From NCBI RefSeq assembly GCF_022835695.1, contig NZ_BQUV01000003.1, positions 62,001 to 126,000 of the forward strand: a stretch of 64,000 bases of DNA, in the 5' to 3' direction. The notes beneath the pieces were generated by a model that saw only the letters and a program-made list of their open reading frames with translations, made no database searches and had not been told where the DNA came from. The stretch is from Bradyrhizobium sp. Ce-3. GTDB lineage: Bacteria; Pseudomonadota; Alphaproteobacteria; Rhizobiales; Xanthobacteraceae. Positions 36,627-45,058 of the stretch are shown one piece after another. Numbering within the stretch: position 1 is the first letter of the stretch; the number at the start of each line of letters is the position of its first letter. The translations under genes and the position numbers were made by a program.

Positions 36627-36642
36627 TGGCACACGCATTGCA
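36627..36642 (+). promoter_or_regulatory. Sigma-54 (RpoN) promoter, -24/-12 elements
   Basis: TGGCAC, five bases, then TTGCA matches the sigma-54 consensus TGGCAC-N5-TTGC[AT] exactly, with a T before TGGCAC as preferred. The -12 element lies about 58 bp before the ATG at 36700, leaving room for a start near 36653 and a leader of about 45 bp. It would place the binding protein-permease-ATPase-amidase operon under nitrogen-type (NtrC-like) activation. Confidence 0.7.
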
Positions 36643-36699
36643 TACGCTTGCCCAAGAAATAATCACCAAAACGTCACCGGACTTGAAGGGGTTGCTCAG

Positions 36700-38352
36700 A
36701 TGCGTAACAGGAAGACCAATGCGACGGCGATCATGCTGGCGCTTGCGATGGCGGCGTGTGTGCCTGCCATCGCCAGTGCCGAGACCGTGCTGCGTATTGG
36801 CATGACGGCTGCCGATATTCCGCGCACGCTCGGCCAGCCCGACCAGGGTTTTGAGGGCAATCGCTTCACCGGCCTGACGATGTACGACGCGCTGACGATG
36901 TGGGACCTGTCCTCGGCGGACAAGGCGAGCGCGTTGATCCCGGGCCTCGCCACCGAGTGGAAGGTCGACGATGCCGACAAGACCAAATGGGTTTTCAAGC
37001 TACGTCCCGGCGTCACCTTTCATGACGGCTCGCCGCTCAATGCCGATGCCGTGGTCTGGAACGTCGACAAGGTCCTGAAGCAGGACGCACCGCAATTCGA
37101 TCCCAGCCAGGTCGGCGTCACCGCCTCGCGCATGCCGACCCTGGTTTCGGCGCGCAAGATCGACGACATGACGGTGGAGCTCACCACCAAGGAGCCGGAC
37201 AGCTTCCTGCCGATCAACCTCACCAATCTGTTCATGGCGAGCCCGGCCAAATGGCAACAATTCTACGACAAGGCCGAAGGCGCCGATGCCAAGGCGAAGT
37301 CGCAGGCTGCCTGGGCCGCGTTCGCCAAGGATGCGTCGGGCACCGGCCCCTGGAAGATGTCGAGCTTCACCCCGCGCGAGCGGCTCGAGCTGGTGAAGAA
37401 CGACAACTACTGGGACAAGGCGCGCGTGCCGAAGACCGACAAGATGGTGCTGTTGCCGATGCCGGAGGCTAACGCGCGCACCGCGGCGCTGCTGTCCGGG
37501 CAGGTCAACTGGATCGAGGCGCCGGCGCCGGATGCGCTGCCTGAGATCAAGCAACGCGGCTTCAATCTCTATTCCAACGAGGAGCCGCATGTCTGGCCGT
37601 GGCAATTCTCGCGCGTCGAGGGCTCGCCGTGGAATGACATCCGCGTCCGCAAGGCCGCCAATCTCTGCATCGATCGCGAAGGACTGCGTGACGGCCTGCT
37701 CGCGGGCCTGATGGTGCCGGCGACCGGGACGTTCGAGCCCGGCCATCCCTGGCGCGGCAACCCGACGTTCCAGATCAAATACGACAAGCCAGCCGCGCAG
37801 AAGCTGATGCAGGAGGCGGGCTTTGGTCCGAACAAGAAGCTGACCGTGAAGATCCAGACCTCGGCGTCAGGGTCGGGCCAGATGCTGCCGCTGCCGATGA
37901 ACGAGTATCTGCAACAGGCTTTGGCCGAGTGCTATTTCGATGTGCAGCTCGACGTCATCGAGTGGAATACGCTGTTCACCAACTGGCGGCGCGGCGCCAA
38001 GGATCCGTCGGCCAACGGTTCGAATGCGACCAACGTCACCTATGCCGCGATGGATCCGTTCTTCGCGCTGGTGCGCTTCCTGCAATCGGGCATGGCGCCG
38101 CCGGTCTCGAACAATTGGGGCTTCATCAACAATCCGAAGTTCGACGAGCTGGTGAAAAAGGCGCGCCAGACCTTCGAGCCGGCGGCCCGCGACGCGGCGC
38201 TCGCCGAGCTGCACGCCGCCTCGGTCGACGACGCGGCGTTCCTGTACGTCGCCCACGATGTCGCGCCGCGTGCGATGAGCCCGAAGATCAAGGGCTTCGT
38301 GCAGCCGAAGAGCTGGTTCGTCGACTTCTCGCCGGTCACGGTCGCGCCGTGA
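36700..38352 (+). CDS. ABC transporter substrate-binding protein, family 5 (Dpp/Opp type)
   Basis: 550 residues with a Sec signal peptide (MRNRKTNATAIMLALAMAAC, cleavage near ASA-ET). The family core includes LIPGLATEWKVDDADKTKW, GVTFHDGSPLNADAVVWN and SGTGPWKMSSF. It is the first gene after the sigma-54 promoter and heads an operon with two permeases, two ATPases and an amidase. The periplasmic ligand is unknown; the amidase suggests an amide or small peptide-like nitrogen compound. Confidence 0.92.
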   Translation: MRNRKTNATAIMLALAMAACVPAIASAETVLRIGMTAADIPRTLGQPDQGFEGNRFTGLTMYDALTMWDLSSADKASALIPGLATEWKVDDADKTKWVFKLRPGVTFHDGSPLNADAVVWNVDKVLKQDAPQFDPSQVGVTASRMPTLVSARKIDDMTVELTTKEPDSFLPINLTNLFMASPAKWQQFYDKAEGADAKAKSQAAWAAFAKDASGTGPWKMSSFTPRERLELVKNDNYWDKARVPKTDKMVLLPMPEANARTAALLSGQVNWIEAPAPDALPEIKQRGFNLYSNEEPHVWPWQFSRVEGSPWNDIRVRKAANLCIDREGLRDGLLAGLMVPATGTFEPGHPWRGNPTFQIKYDKPAAQKLMQEAGFGPNKKLTVKIQTSASGSGQMLPLPMNEYLQQALAECYFDVQLDVIEWNTLFTNWRRGAKDPSANGSNATNVTYAAMDPFFALVRFLQSGMAPPVSNNWGFINNPKFDELVKKARQTFEPAARDAALAELHAASVDDAAFLYVAHDVAPRAMSPKIKGFVQPKSWFVDFSPVTVAP

Positions 38353-38373
38353 CGCCGGCGGCGTAAACCGGTG

Positions 38374-38399
38374 CACCCTCTCCCCTGTGGGAGAGGGTG
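38374..38399 (+). other. Strong hairpin between binding-protein and permease genes
   Basis: Arms CACCCTCTCCC (38374-38384) and GGGAGAGGGTG (38389-38399) pair perfectly over 11 bp with a CTGT loop. It lies 22 bp after the binding-protein stop. Such intercistronic hairpins often protect the upstream part of ABC operon messages so that the binding protein is made in excess. The sequence belongs to a widespread rhizobial extragenic repeat type (from memory). Confidence 0.65.
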
Positions 38400-38545
38400 G
38401 CTTCGCGGCAGCGAAGCCGGGTGAGGGGGTCTCCGCGGACGCTCCTCCCCGATCTGAAGTGACGATGTCCGCGGACAGAACCCCTCATCCGGCGCGCTCG
38501 CGCGCCACCTTCTTCCACAAGGGGAGAAGGAAGAAAGAACGCAAC

Positions 38546-39499
38546 GTGCTCGCCTATACGTCCAGACGGATCGTCTACGTCATTCCGATCGTGCTCAGCG
38601 TCGCGCTGGTGTGCTTCCTTCTGGTGCATATCACGCCCGGCGATCCGCTGGTCGCGGTGCTGCCGGCCGATGCCTCGCAGGAGCTTGCCGCGCAATTGCG
38701 CACGGCCTACGGCTTCGATCGCCCGCTGCCCGTGCAGTTCGGGCTGTGGCTGTGGCGCGCGATCCATGGCGATCTCGGCAACTCGATCGCGACCGGGCGC
38801 CCCGTCCTGTCGGAGGTGATGCGCGCGGTCGGCAACACCGTGATGCTGGCGATCGCGGCTGCGATGATCGGCTTCACGCTCGGCCTGCTGTTTGGCCTGA
38901 TCGCCGGTTATTTCCGCGACACCTGGGTCGACAAGGTTGCGACCTCGATCGCCATCGCCGGCGTCTCGCTGCCGCATTACTGGCTCGGCATGGTGCTGGT
39001 CATCATCTTCTCGGTGCAGCTCAACTGGCTGCCGGCGGTCGGAGCAGGTCCCGGCGGCTCCGGCGCCTGGGCGTGGGACTGGGAGCATCTGCGCTATCTG
39101 GTGCTACCCGCGATCACCACCGCGGTGATCCCGATGGGTATCGTCACCCGCACGGTACGCGCGCTGACCGGCGATATCCTGAGCCAGGATTTCGTCGAAG
39201 CGTTGCGCGCCAAGGGCCTGCGCGAGACCGAGGTGTTCCATCACGTCATCAAGAACGCGGCGCCGACTGCGCTTGCGGTGATGGGTCTGCAACTCGGCTA
39301 CATGCTCGGCGGCTCGATCCTGATCGAGACCGTGTTCTCCTGGCCGGGCTCGGGGCTGCTGCTGAACTCGGCGATCTTCCAGCGCGATCTGCCGTTGCTG
39401 CAGGGCACGATCCTGGTGCTGGCGTTGTTCTTCGTCCTGCTCAATCTCCTGGTCGATATCGCGCAAGCCGCGATCGATCCGCGGATCAAGCGGAGCTGA
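38546..39499 (+). CDS. ABC transporter permease, DppB type
   Basis: 317 residues from the GTG at 38546, which follows a GGGGAGAAGGAAG ribosome site. The opening MLAYTSRRIVYVIPIVLSVALVCFLLVHITPGDP is typical of DppB/OppB. The coupling loop is EALRAKGLRETEVFHHVIKNAAP, and the final helices contain LIETVFSWPGSGLLL. An upstream open extension to 38387 runs through the hairpin repeat and is not likely translated. Confidence 0.9.
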   Translation: MLAYTSRRIVYVIPIVLSVALVCFLLVHITPGDPLVAVLPADASQELAAQLRTAYGFDRPLPVQFGLWLWRAIHGDLGNSIATGRPVLSEVMRAVGNTVMLAIAAAMIGFTLGLLFGLIAGYFRDTWVDKVATSIAIAGVSLPHYWLGMVLVIIFSVQLNWLPAVGAGPGGSGAWAWDWEHLRYLVLPAITTAVIPMGIVTRTVRALTGDILSQDFVEALRAKGLRETEVFHHVIKNAAPTALAVMGLQLGYMLGGSILIETVFSWPGSGLLLNSAIFQRDLPLLQGTILVLALFFVLLNLLVDIAQAAIDPRIKRS

Positions 39500-39502
39500 C
39501 CA

Positions 39503-40390
39503 ATGAGTGCGATGAGCGATACCGCATTGCAGGCTGCCCCCGCGACCAAGGCGCGCGGCTACTGGGCGACGGTCGGGCGCCGCATCCGGCGCGACAAGGT
39601 CAGCATGGTCTGCGCCATCATCCTGGTGCTGATCTTTGCCTCGGCGTTGCTTGCGCCGTGGCTGCATCTCGCCGATCCCTACCAGGGCTCGATGATCCGC
39701 CGCCTTCGCCATATCGGCACGCCGGGCTATCTGCTCGGCACCGACGAGCTCGGGCGCGACATGCTGGCGCGGCTGATCTATGGCGGCCGGCTGTCGCTGG
39801 TGATCGGCATCCTGCCGGTGATCTTCGCTTTCGTGATCGGCACCTCGCTCGGCCTCGTCGCCGGCTATGTCGGCGGCAAGCTCAACACCGCGATCATGCG
39901 CACCGTCGACGTGTTCTACGCCTTCCCGTCGGTGCTGCTGGCGATCGCGATCTCGGGCGCGCTCGGCGCCGGCATCACCAATTCGATCGTGTCGCTGACC
40001 ATCGTGTTCGTGCCGCAGATCACCCGCGTTGCCGAAAGCGTCACGACCGGCGTTCGCAACATGGATTTCGTCGAGGCCGCGCGTGCGTCGGGCGCGGGTC
40101 CCTTCACCATCATGCGCGTGCACATGCTCGGCAATGTGCTCGGCCCGATCTTCGTCTACGCCACCGGCCTGATCTCGGTGTCGATGATCCTCGCCGCCGG
40201 CCTCTCGTTCCTCGGGCTCGGCACCAAGCCGCCGGAACCGGAATGGGGCTTGATGCTGAACACGCTGCGCACCGCGATCTATGTCAATCCGTGGGTCGCG
40301 GCGCTGCCGGGTGCGATGATCTTCGCGGTCTCGATCTGCTTCAACCTGCTCAGCGACGGCATGCGCAGCGCCATGGACATCAGGAACTAG
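39503..40390 (+). CDS. ABC transporter permease, DppC type
   Basis: 295 residues with about six helices. The N-terminal domain typical of DppC/OppC (RRIRRDKVSMVCAIILVLIFASALLAPWL) and the conserved LGTDELGRDMLARLIYGGRLSLVIG are present. The coupling loop is MDFVEAARASGAGPFTIMRVHML. It starts 3 bp after the DppB-type stop, so the two pore subunits are translationally linked. Confidence 0.92.
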   Translation: MSAMSDTALQAAPATKARGYWATVGRRIRRDKVSMVCAIILVLIFASALLAPWLHLADPYQGSMIRRLRHIGTPGYLLGTDELGRDMLARLIYGGRLSLVIGILPVIFAFVIGTSLGLVAGYVGGKLNTAIMRTVDVFYAFPSVLLAIAISGALGAGITNSIVSLTIVFVPQITRVAESVTTGVRNMDFVEAARASGAGPFTIMRVHMLGNVLGPIFVYATGLISVSMILAAGLSFLGLGTKPPEPEWGLMLNTLRTAIYVNPWVAALPGAMIFAVSICFNLLSDGMRSAMDIRN

Positions 40391-40394
40391 TGTG

Positions 40395-41468
40395 ATGACG
40401 GATGCGAATCCCGTAACCGACATGCTGGAGCCGGTCGCCGACATCGGCGGTGCCGCGCAGCCGCTGCTGCAGGTCAACGGGCTGACCAAACACTTCCCGG
40501 TGCGCGGCGGACTGTTCAGTCCGCGCAAGACCGTGCGGGCCGTCGATGACGTCAGCTTCGCGGTGATGAAGGGCGAGACCGTCGGCATCGTCGGCGAATC
40601 CGGCTGCGGCAAGTCGACCACGGCGCGGCTCTTGATGCATTTGATGACGCGCGACGCCGGCGACATCATCTATGACGGACGGCAGGTCGGCCCGGCGCTC
40701 TCGCTGCGCGATCTGCGGCGCGGCGTGCAGATGGTGTTCCAGGACAGCTACGCCTCGCTCAATCCGCGCCTCACCATCGAGGAGTCGATCGCCTTCGGAC
40801 CGAAGGTCCACGGCATGGCCGACGACACGGCGCGGACCCTGGCGCGTGAGCTGCTCGGCAAGGTCGGCCTGCGGCCGGAGATATTCGCCAACCGCTATCC
40901 GCATGAAGTGTCCGGCGGCCAGCGCCAGCGCGTCAACATCGCCCGCGCGCTGGCGCTGTCGCCGCGGCTCGTGATCCTCGACGAGGCGGTTTCCGCGCTC
41001 GACAAATCGGTCGAGGCGCAGGTGCTCAATCTGCTCGCCGACCTGAAGCGCGAATTCGGCCTGACCTACCTCTTCATCAGCCACGATCTCAACGTCGTCC
41101 GCTACATCTCCGACCGCGTGCTGGTGATGTATCTCGGCGAGGTCGTCGAGCTCGGCCCGGTCGACGCGGTGTGGGCCGCGCCGGCGCACCCCTATACCCG
41201 CGCGTTGCTGGCGGCGATGCCGTCATCCGATCCCGACAGGCGCACCGAGGTGCCGCCGATTTCGGGTGATCCGCCCAATCCGATCGATCCGCCCTCGGGA
41301 TGCCGGTTTCACACCCGTTGCCCATTCGCGGAGCCGCTCTGCGCAAACGTCACGCCAAAACTCAGCGATCTCGATACAATGGGCCATCAAGCGGCGTGCT
41401 ACATGGCCATTCCTGGCTCGGGGCACAGCCGCGCGCCGGCAAAAGCAAAAGGAGAAAACGCGGCATGA
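40395..41468 (+). CDS. ABC transporter ATP-binding protein, DppF/OppF type
   Basis: 357 residues from the ATG at 40395 (a GTG is one codon earlier). Walker A is GESGCGKSTT, the Q-loop is MVFQDSYASLNPR, the signature is EVSGGQRQRVNIARAL and Walker B is LVILDEAVSALD. Note alanine in place of proline after DE. The oligopeptide-family C-terminus with the cysteine motif CRFHTRCPFAEPLC is present. Its stop overlaps the AtzG-like small gene by ATGA (41465-41468). Confidence 0.92.
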   Translation: MTDANPVTDMLEPVADIGGAAQPLLQVNGLTKHFPVRGGLFSPRKTVRAVDDVSFAVMKGETVGIVGESGCGKSTTARLLMHLMTRDAGDIIYDGRQVGPALSLRDLRRGVQMVFQDSYASLNPRLTIEESIAFGPKVHGMADDTARTLARELLGKVGLRPEIFANRYPHEVSGGQRQRVNIARALALSPRLVILDEAVSALDKSVEAQVLNLLADLKREFGLTYLFISHDLNVVRYISDRVLVMYLGEVVELGPVDAVWAAPAHPYTRALLAAMPSSDPDRRTEVPPISGDPPNPIDPPSGCRFHTRCPFAEPLCANVTPKLSDLDTMGHQAACYMAIPGSGHSRAPAKAKGENAA

Positions 41469-41662
41469 CGAGACCCACTCCCAAGGACGTCAAGGTGATC
41501 GCGCAGGTCGCCGACCTGCCCGCCGACGACGAAGTCGCCACCCGCATCGCCAATTCGATCGGGCCGGCTTTCGACGGTTTCGCACCGATCTCCGGCACGC
41601 TGCCCTTCGATCTCGAACCCGCGAGCTTCCTGCTGGCGCAGATCGCAAAGGTGTCGAAATGA
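41465..41662 (+). CDS. AtzG-like small amidase subunit (DUF4089 type), 65 aa
   Basis: 65 residues, overlapping the upstream ATPase gene and the downstream amidase gene by ATGA at each end. The C-terminal half (PAFDGFAPISGTLPFDLEPASF) has the layout of AtzG, the small subunit that binds the amidase AtzE in carboxybiuret hydrolysis, and more loosely of GatC. The N-terminal half (DLPADDEVATRIANSIG) fits the same helical pattern. It probably stabilises the amidase encoded next to it. The assignment rests on remembered family features and context. Confidence 0.65.
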   Translation: MTRPTPKDVKVIAQVADLPADDEVATRIANSIGPAFDGFAPISGTLPFDLEPASFLLAQIAKVSK

Positions 41663-43071
41663 GCGCTGATCCGGCCCTGATGACATTAACCGCAGTCGCC
41701 AAGGCGATTGCCGACAAGAAACTCTCCTCGCATGAGGTAACGCGCGCCGTGCTGCACCGCATTGCGGAATGGCAGCCGCGGCTGAACGCCTATATGGCGA
41801 TCGAATCCGAACAGGCGCTCGCCGCCGCCAGCGAAGCCGATGCCGCGCTTGCCAAGGGCAGTTCGCGTGGCCCGCTGCATGGCGTGCCGCTGGCGCACAA
41901 GGACATGTATTACGATGCCGGCAAGGTCGTGACCTGCGGTTCGCTGATCCGCCGCGACTTCGTGCCGAAGACGACGTCGACGGCGTTGCAGCGGCTGAAG
42001 GATGCCGGACAGATCCGGCTCGGCTCGCTGCAGATGGTCGAGTTCGCTTTCGGGCCGACCGGACACAACGTGCACTACGGGGCGGTGCGCAATCCCTGGA
42101 ATGTCGAGCACATCACCGGCGGCTCGTCGTCGGGGTCGGGCTCGGCGGTCGCCGCGCGGCTCACCTTTGCCGCGCTCGGCTCCGACACCGGCGGATCGAT
42201 CCGGATGCCGGCGCATTTCTGCGGCGTCACCGGGCTGAAGACCACGGTCGGCCGCGTCAGCCGGGCCGGCGCGATGCCGCTGTCGCAGTCACTCGATACC
42301 GTCGGTCCGCTGGCGCAGACCGCGGAAGACTGTGCGCTGCTGCTCGGCCTGATGGCTGGTGCCGATCCGGAGGATCTCACCGCGTCGACGCAGCCGGTGC
42401 CCGACTACATGGCCGCGACCAGACAGTCGCTGAAGGGTCTGAAGATCGGTGTGCCGACGGCGTTCTATATAGACGACCTCGATCCCGAGGTGGCGCGCAG
42501 TCTCGACGAGACCGTTGCCACGCTGAAGAAAGAGGGCGCCGAGATCGTCAAGGTCGAGTTGTCCGATCAGCGCCAGCTCTCGTCGGCCTCGCAACTGGTG
42601 CTCGCGGTCGAGGCCGCCGCCCTCCACAAGCGCTGGATGATCGAGCGGCCGCAGGATTACGGCGCGCAGGTTCTGATGCGACTGCAGAACGGCCTGACCA
42701 TTCCGGCCGTCACCTATCTCGAAGCGATGCGCTGGCGTGGCCCGGCGCTCGCCGCGCACAATGCGGCGGTCAACGGGATCGATGCCGTCATCGCGCCGTC
42801 GTCGCCGGTGCCGGCGCCGACCATTGCCGAGAGCGATGTCGGCAACGGTCCGGGCGCCGACGCGGTGCTGCAGCGGCTGACGCGGTTCACTCGCCCCGTC
42901 AACTATCTCGGCCTGCCGTCACTCTCGATTCCATCGGGCTTCACGAAGTCAGGCCTGCCAGTAGGCATGCAACTGATCGGCCGTTCCTTCGAGGAAGCGA
43001 CATTGCTCCGGATCGGCGCGGCCTTCCAGCGCGCGACCGACTTCCACGCCAGGGTGCCCAAACTCGCATGA
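41659..43071 (+). CDS. Amidase signature family hydrolase (AtzE/GatA-like)
   Basis: 470 residues from the ATG at 41659. The Ser-cisSer-Lys triad is complete: K81 in PLAHKDMYYDAG, S156 in TGGSSSGSG and nucleophile S180 in GSDTGGSIRMP. Members hydrolyse amides, carboxybiuret/allophanate-type ureides or glutamine. The AtzG-like partner gene directly upstream and the ABC importer around it favour a small nitrogen-rich amide taken from outside. It ends overlapping the second ATPase gene (ATGA, 43068-43071). No tRNA-dependent GatB is present, which argues against the tRNA amidotransferase. Confidence 0.9.
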   Translation: MSADPALMTLTAVAKAIADKKLSSHEVTRAVLHRIAEWQPRLNAYMAIESEQALAAASEADAALAKGSSRGPLHGVPLAHKDMYYDAGKVVTCGSLIRRDFVPKTTSTALQRLKDAGQIRLGSLQMVEFAFGPTGHNVHYGAVRNPWNVEHITGGSSSGSGSAVAARLTFAALGSDTGGSIRMPAHFCGVTGLKTTVGRVSRAGAMPLSQSLDTVGPLAQTAEDCALLLGLMAGADPEDLTASTQPVPDYMAATRQSLKGLKIGVPTAFYIDDLDPEVARSLDETVATLKKEGAEIVKVELSDQRQLSSASQLVLAVEAAALHKRWMIERPQDYGAQVLMRLQNGLTIPAVTYLEAMRWRGPALAAHNAAVNGIDAVIAPSSPVPAPTIAESDVGNGPGADAVLQRLTRFTRPVNYLGLPSLSIPSGFTKSGLPVGMQLIGRSFEEATLLRIGAAFQRATDFHARVPKLA

Positions 43072-44045
43072 CCAATCTCGTCGAGATCAACAACCTCAAC
43101 ATCCGCTTCACCGGCGACCGCACGGTCCATGCCGTGAACGACCTTAGCTTGCGGCTCGGCGAGGGCGAGGTGTTGGGGCTGCTCGGCGAGTCCGGCTCGG
43201 GCAAGAGCGTGACGCTGCGCGCACTGATGCGGCTGTTGCCGCGAAAGCGCACGCAGATCTCCGGTAGCGTCAAGGTGCTGGGGCAGGAGGTGTTGGCGAT
43301 GGATGACGACGCGCTGTCCGCGTTCCGCGGCCAGACCGTTTCGATGATCTTCCAGGAGCCGGCGCTGGCGCTCGATCCGGTCTACACCATCGGCCGCCAG
43401 ATCGCGGAGACGGTGATGCGCCACGAGGGCAAGAGCGAACGCGAGGCCACCGCGCGCGCGCTCGAGATGCTCGAAGTGGTGCGAATCCCCTCCGCCAAGC
43501 GACGGCTGGACTCATATCCGCACGAGATGTCGGGCGGCATGCGCCAGCGCGCGATGATCGCGCTCGCGCTGGCCTGCAAGCCGAAGATCCTGCTCGCGGA
43601 CGAGCCGACCACGGCGCTCGATGCCACCGTGCAGATCCAGATCCTGCTGCTGCTGCGCGAACTGCAGCGCGAGTTCGGCATGTCGGTCATCTTCGTCACC
43701 CACGACATCGGGGTCGCCATCGAGATCTGCGACCGGGTCGCGGTGATGTATGCCGGCCAGATCGTGGAGCAGGGCGCGCTGCGCGACATCGTGCGCACGC
43801 CGGTGCATCCTTATGCGAAGGGCCTGCTGGCCTCGACCATCCATGGCGCGCTGCGCGGCCAGCGGCTCGAGACCATCCCGGGTACGCCGCCTTCGCTCGA
43901 CCAGGCCCCGGCCAGCTGCTCCTTTGCGCCGCGCTGCAAGTTCGCCGAGCAACGTTGCAGCGAGAGCTTGCCGCCGAGCGTGCAGGTCGCTCCCGGTCAC
44001 CTTGCACGCTGCGTCCTGGCTGAATCCGCCGCCGCCGCGGTCTAG
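43068..44045 (+). CDS. ABC transporter ATP-binding protein, DppD/OppD type
   Basis: 325 residues. Walker A is GESGSGKSVT, the signature is EMSGGMRQRAMIALAL and Walker B is ILLADEPTTALD. The DppD-type C-terminal cysteine motif reads CSFAPRCKFAEQRC and ends RCVLAES. It is the last gene of the operon. Its TAG stop shares the palindrome CTAG (44042-44045) with the stop of the convergent LysR gene. Confidence 0.92.
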   Translation: MTNLVEINNLNIRFTGDRTVHAVNDLSLRLGEGEVLGLLGESGSGKSVTLRALMRLLPRKRTQISGSVKVLGQEVLAMDDDALSAFRGQTVSMIFQEPALALDPVYTIGRQIAETVMRHEGKSEREATARALEMLEVVRIPSAKRRLDSYPHEMSGGMRQRAMIALALACKPKILLADEPTTALDATVQIQILLLLRELQREFGMSVIFVTHDIGVAIEICDRVAVMYAGQIVEQGALRDIVRTPVHPYAKGLLASTIHGALRGQRLETIPGTPPSLDQAPASCSFAPRCKFAEQRCSESLPPSVQVAPGHLARCVLAESAAAAV

Positions 44046-45001
44046 CTGGCGCGCGCGACCGCGTCGGCGATCCAGCGCCGCACGGCTGATATCCGCCGGT
44101 CGCGTGCCTGTTCGGTGCGGGACACCAGATAGATCGTCTCGCTGTGGACGGGCTCGAACGCAAACGGCGCCACCAACCGCTTGCCGAAGCCCGGCCGCGC
44201 CTTGATCAGGGGCGCCATGGCCAGCGCCACGCCGAGCCCGTGTTCGGCGGCCTCCAGCATCGCCGGCACGCTGTCGAGCCACAGGTGTCCTCGTGGCGAA
44301 AGATTTGGCAGCCCGGCCTCCTTCAGCCACGCCGGCCACGCCCGCGGTTGCGTCGTAACATGGATCAGCACCTCGCGCGACAGGTCGGCAGGCGTCCGAA
44401 GACCGGCCTTGACCAGCGTCGGCGTACAGACCGGCAATCCCGTGACCTTGACCAGCGGCTCGACCTTCAGCCCGGCGGCATGTTCCCGCCCGTAACGGAT
44501 CGCGACATCGACGCGCGAGCTTGCGAAGTCGGCATATTGATGGGTGGCCTCGATCCGCAGCATCAGCTGCGGATGGCGCCGCTTGAACTCCGGCAGCGCC
44601 GGCAGCAGCACGGCGCTGGTGAAGAACGGCAGCGAGCTGATCCAGAGTTCGCCGCTGGCCTCGCCACGTTGCCGCAGCATGTCGCGGCTCGCCTCCTGCA
44701 AGGTCGCCAGCGCCACCGATACTTTTGCCAGATACCGCTCGCCGTCGTCGGTCAATCGCACCGAGCGCGCGCCGCGGATGAACAGCCTGGTGCCGAACTG
44801 CTGTTCCAACCCGCGGATCTGGTGGCTGATCGCGGATGGGCTCAGCGACAGGTCGCGTGCGGCGCGGCGGAAGCTGAGCTGGGTGGCCGCGCGCTCGAAG
44901 GCGAGCAGCGCCGAAAGAGGCGGGATGGCCCGCGGGTCGGGGGCATCCAATGGATGAATTCTGCTCACCTGGAGTGAGGAATGGCCTTTTGTCATGGCCA
45001 T
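44042..45001 (-). CDS. LysR family transcriptional regulator (GcvA-like)
   Basis: 319 residues. The N-terminal winged helix is typical (LSALLAFERAATQLSFRRAARDLSLSPSAISHQIRGLEQQFGTRLF), followed by the LysR effector domain with the GcvA-type segments DVAIRYGREHAAGL and VCTPTLVKAGL. A second ATG two codons downstream (44995) is equally possible. It is convergent with the ABC/amidase operon and divergent from the thioesterase gene, so either could be its target. Confidence 0.88.
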   Translation of the reverse strand: MAMTKGHSSLQVSRIHPLDAPDPRAIPPLSALLAFERAATQLSFRRAARDLSLSPSAISHQIRGLEQQFGTRLFIRGARSVRLTDDGERYLAKVSVALATLQEASRDMLRQRGEASGELWISSLPFFTSAVLLPALPEFKRRHPQLMLRIEATHQYADFASSRVDVAIRYGREHAAGLKVEPLVKVTGLPVCTPTLVKAGLRTPADLSREVLIHVTTQPRAWPAWLKEAGLPNLSPRGHLWLDSVPAMLEAAEHGLGVALAMAPLIKARPGFGKRLVAPFAFEPVHSETIYLVSRTEQARDRRISAVRRWIADAVARAS

Positions 45002-45058
45002 AAATTTTGGATCAGATCGGCCGGACGCTCAATCCCATTCATCTGTCGGATCACACCC

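Noticed and set aside
39104-40669. Minus-strand open frame of 521 codons opposite the DppB/DppC-type genes
   Set aside because: Antisense to two clear permease genes; low-complexity Asp/His/Arg peptide without motif.
41659-43071. GatA subunit of the tRNA amidotransferase
   Set aside because: No gatB or genuine gatC nearby; the gene is embedded in an ABC importer operon and has an AtzG-like rather than GatC-like partner.
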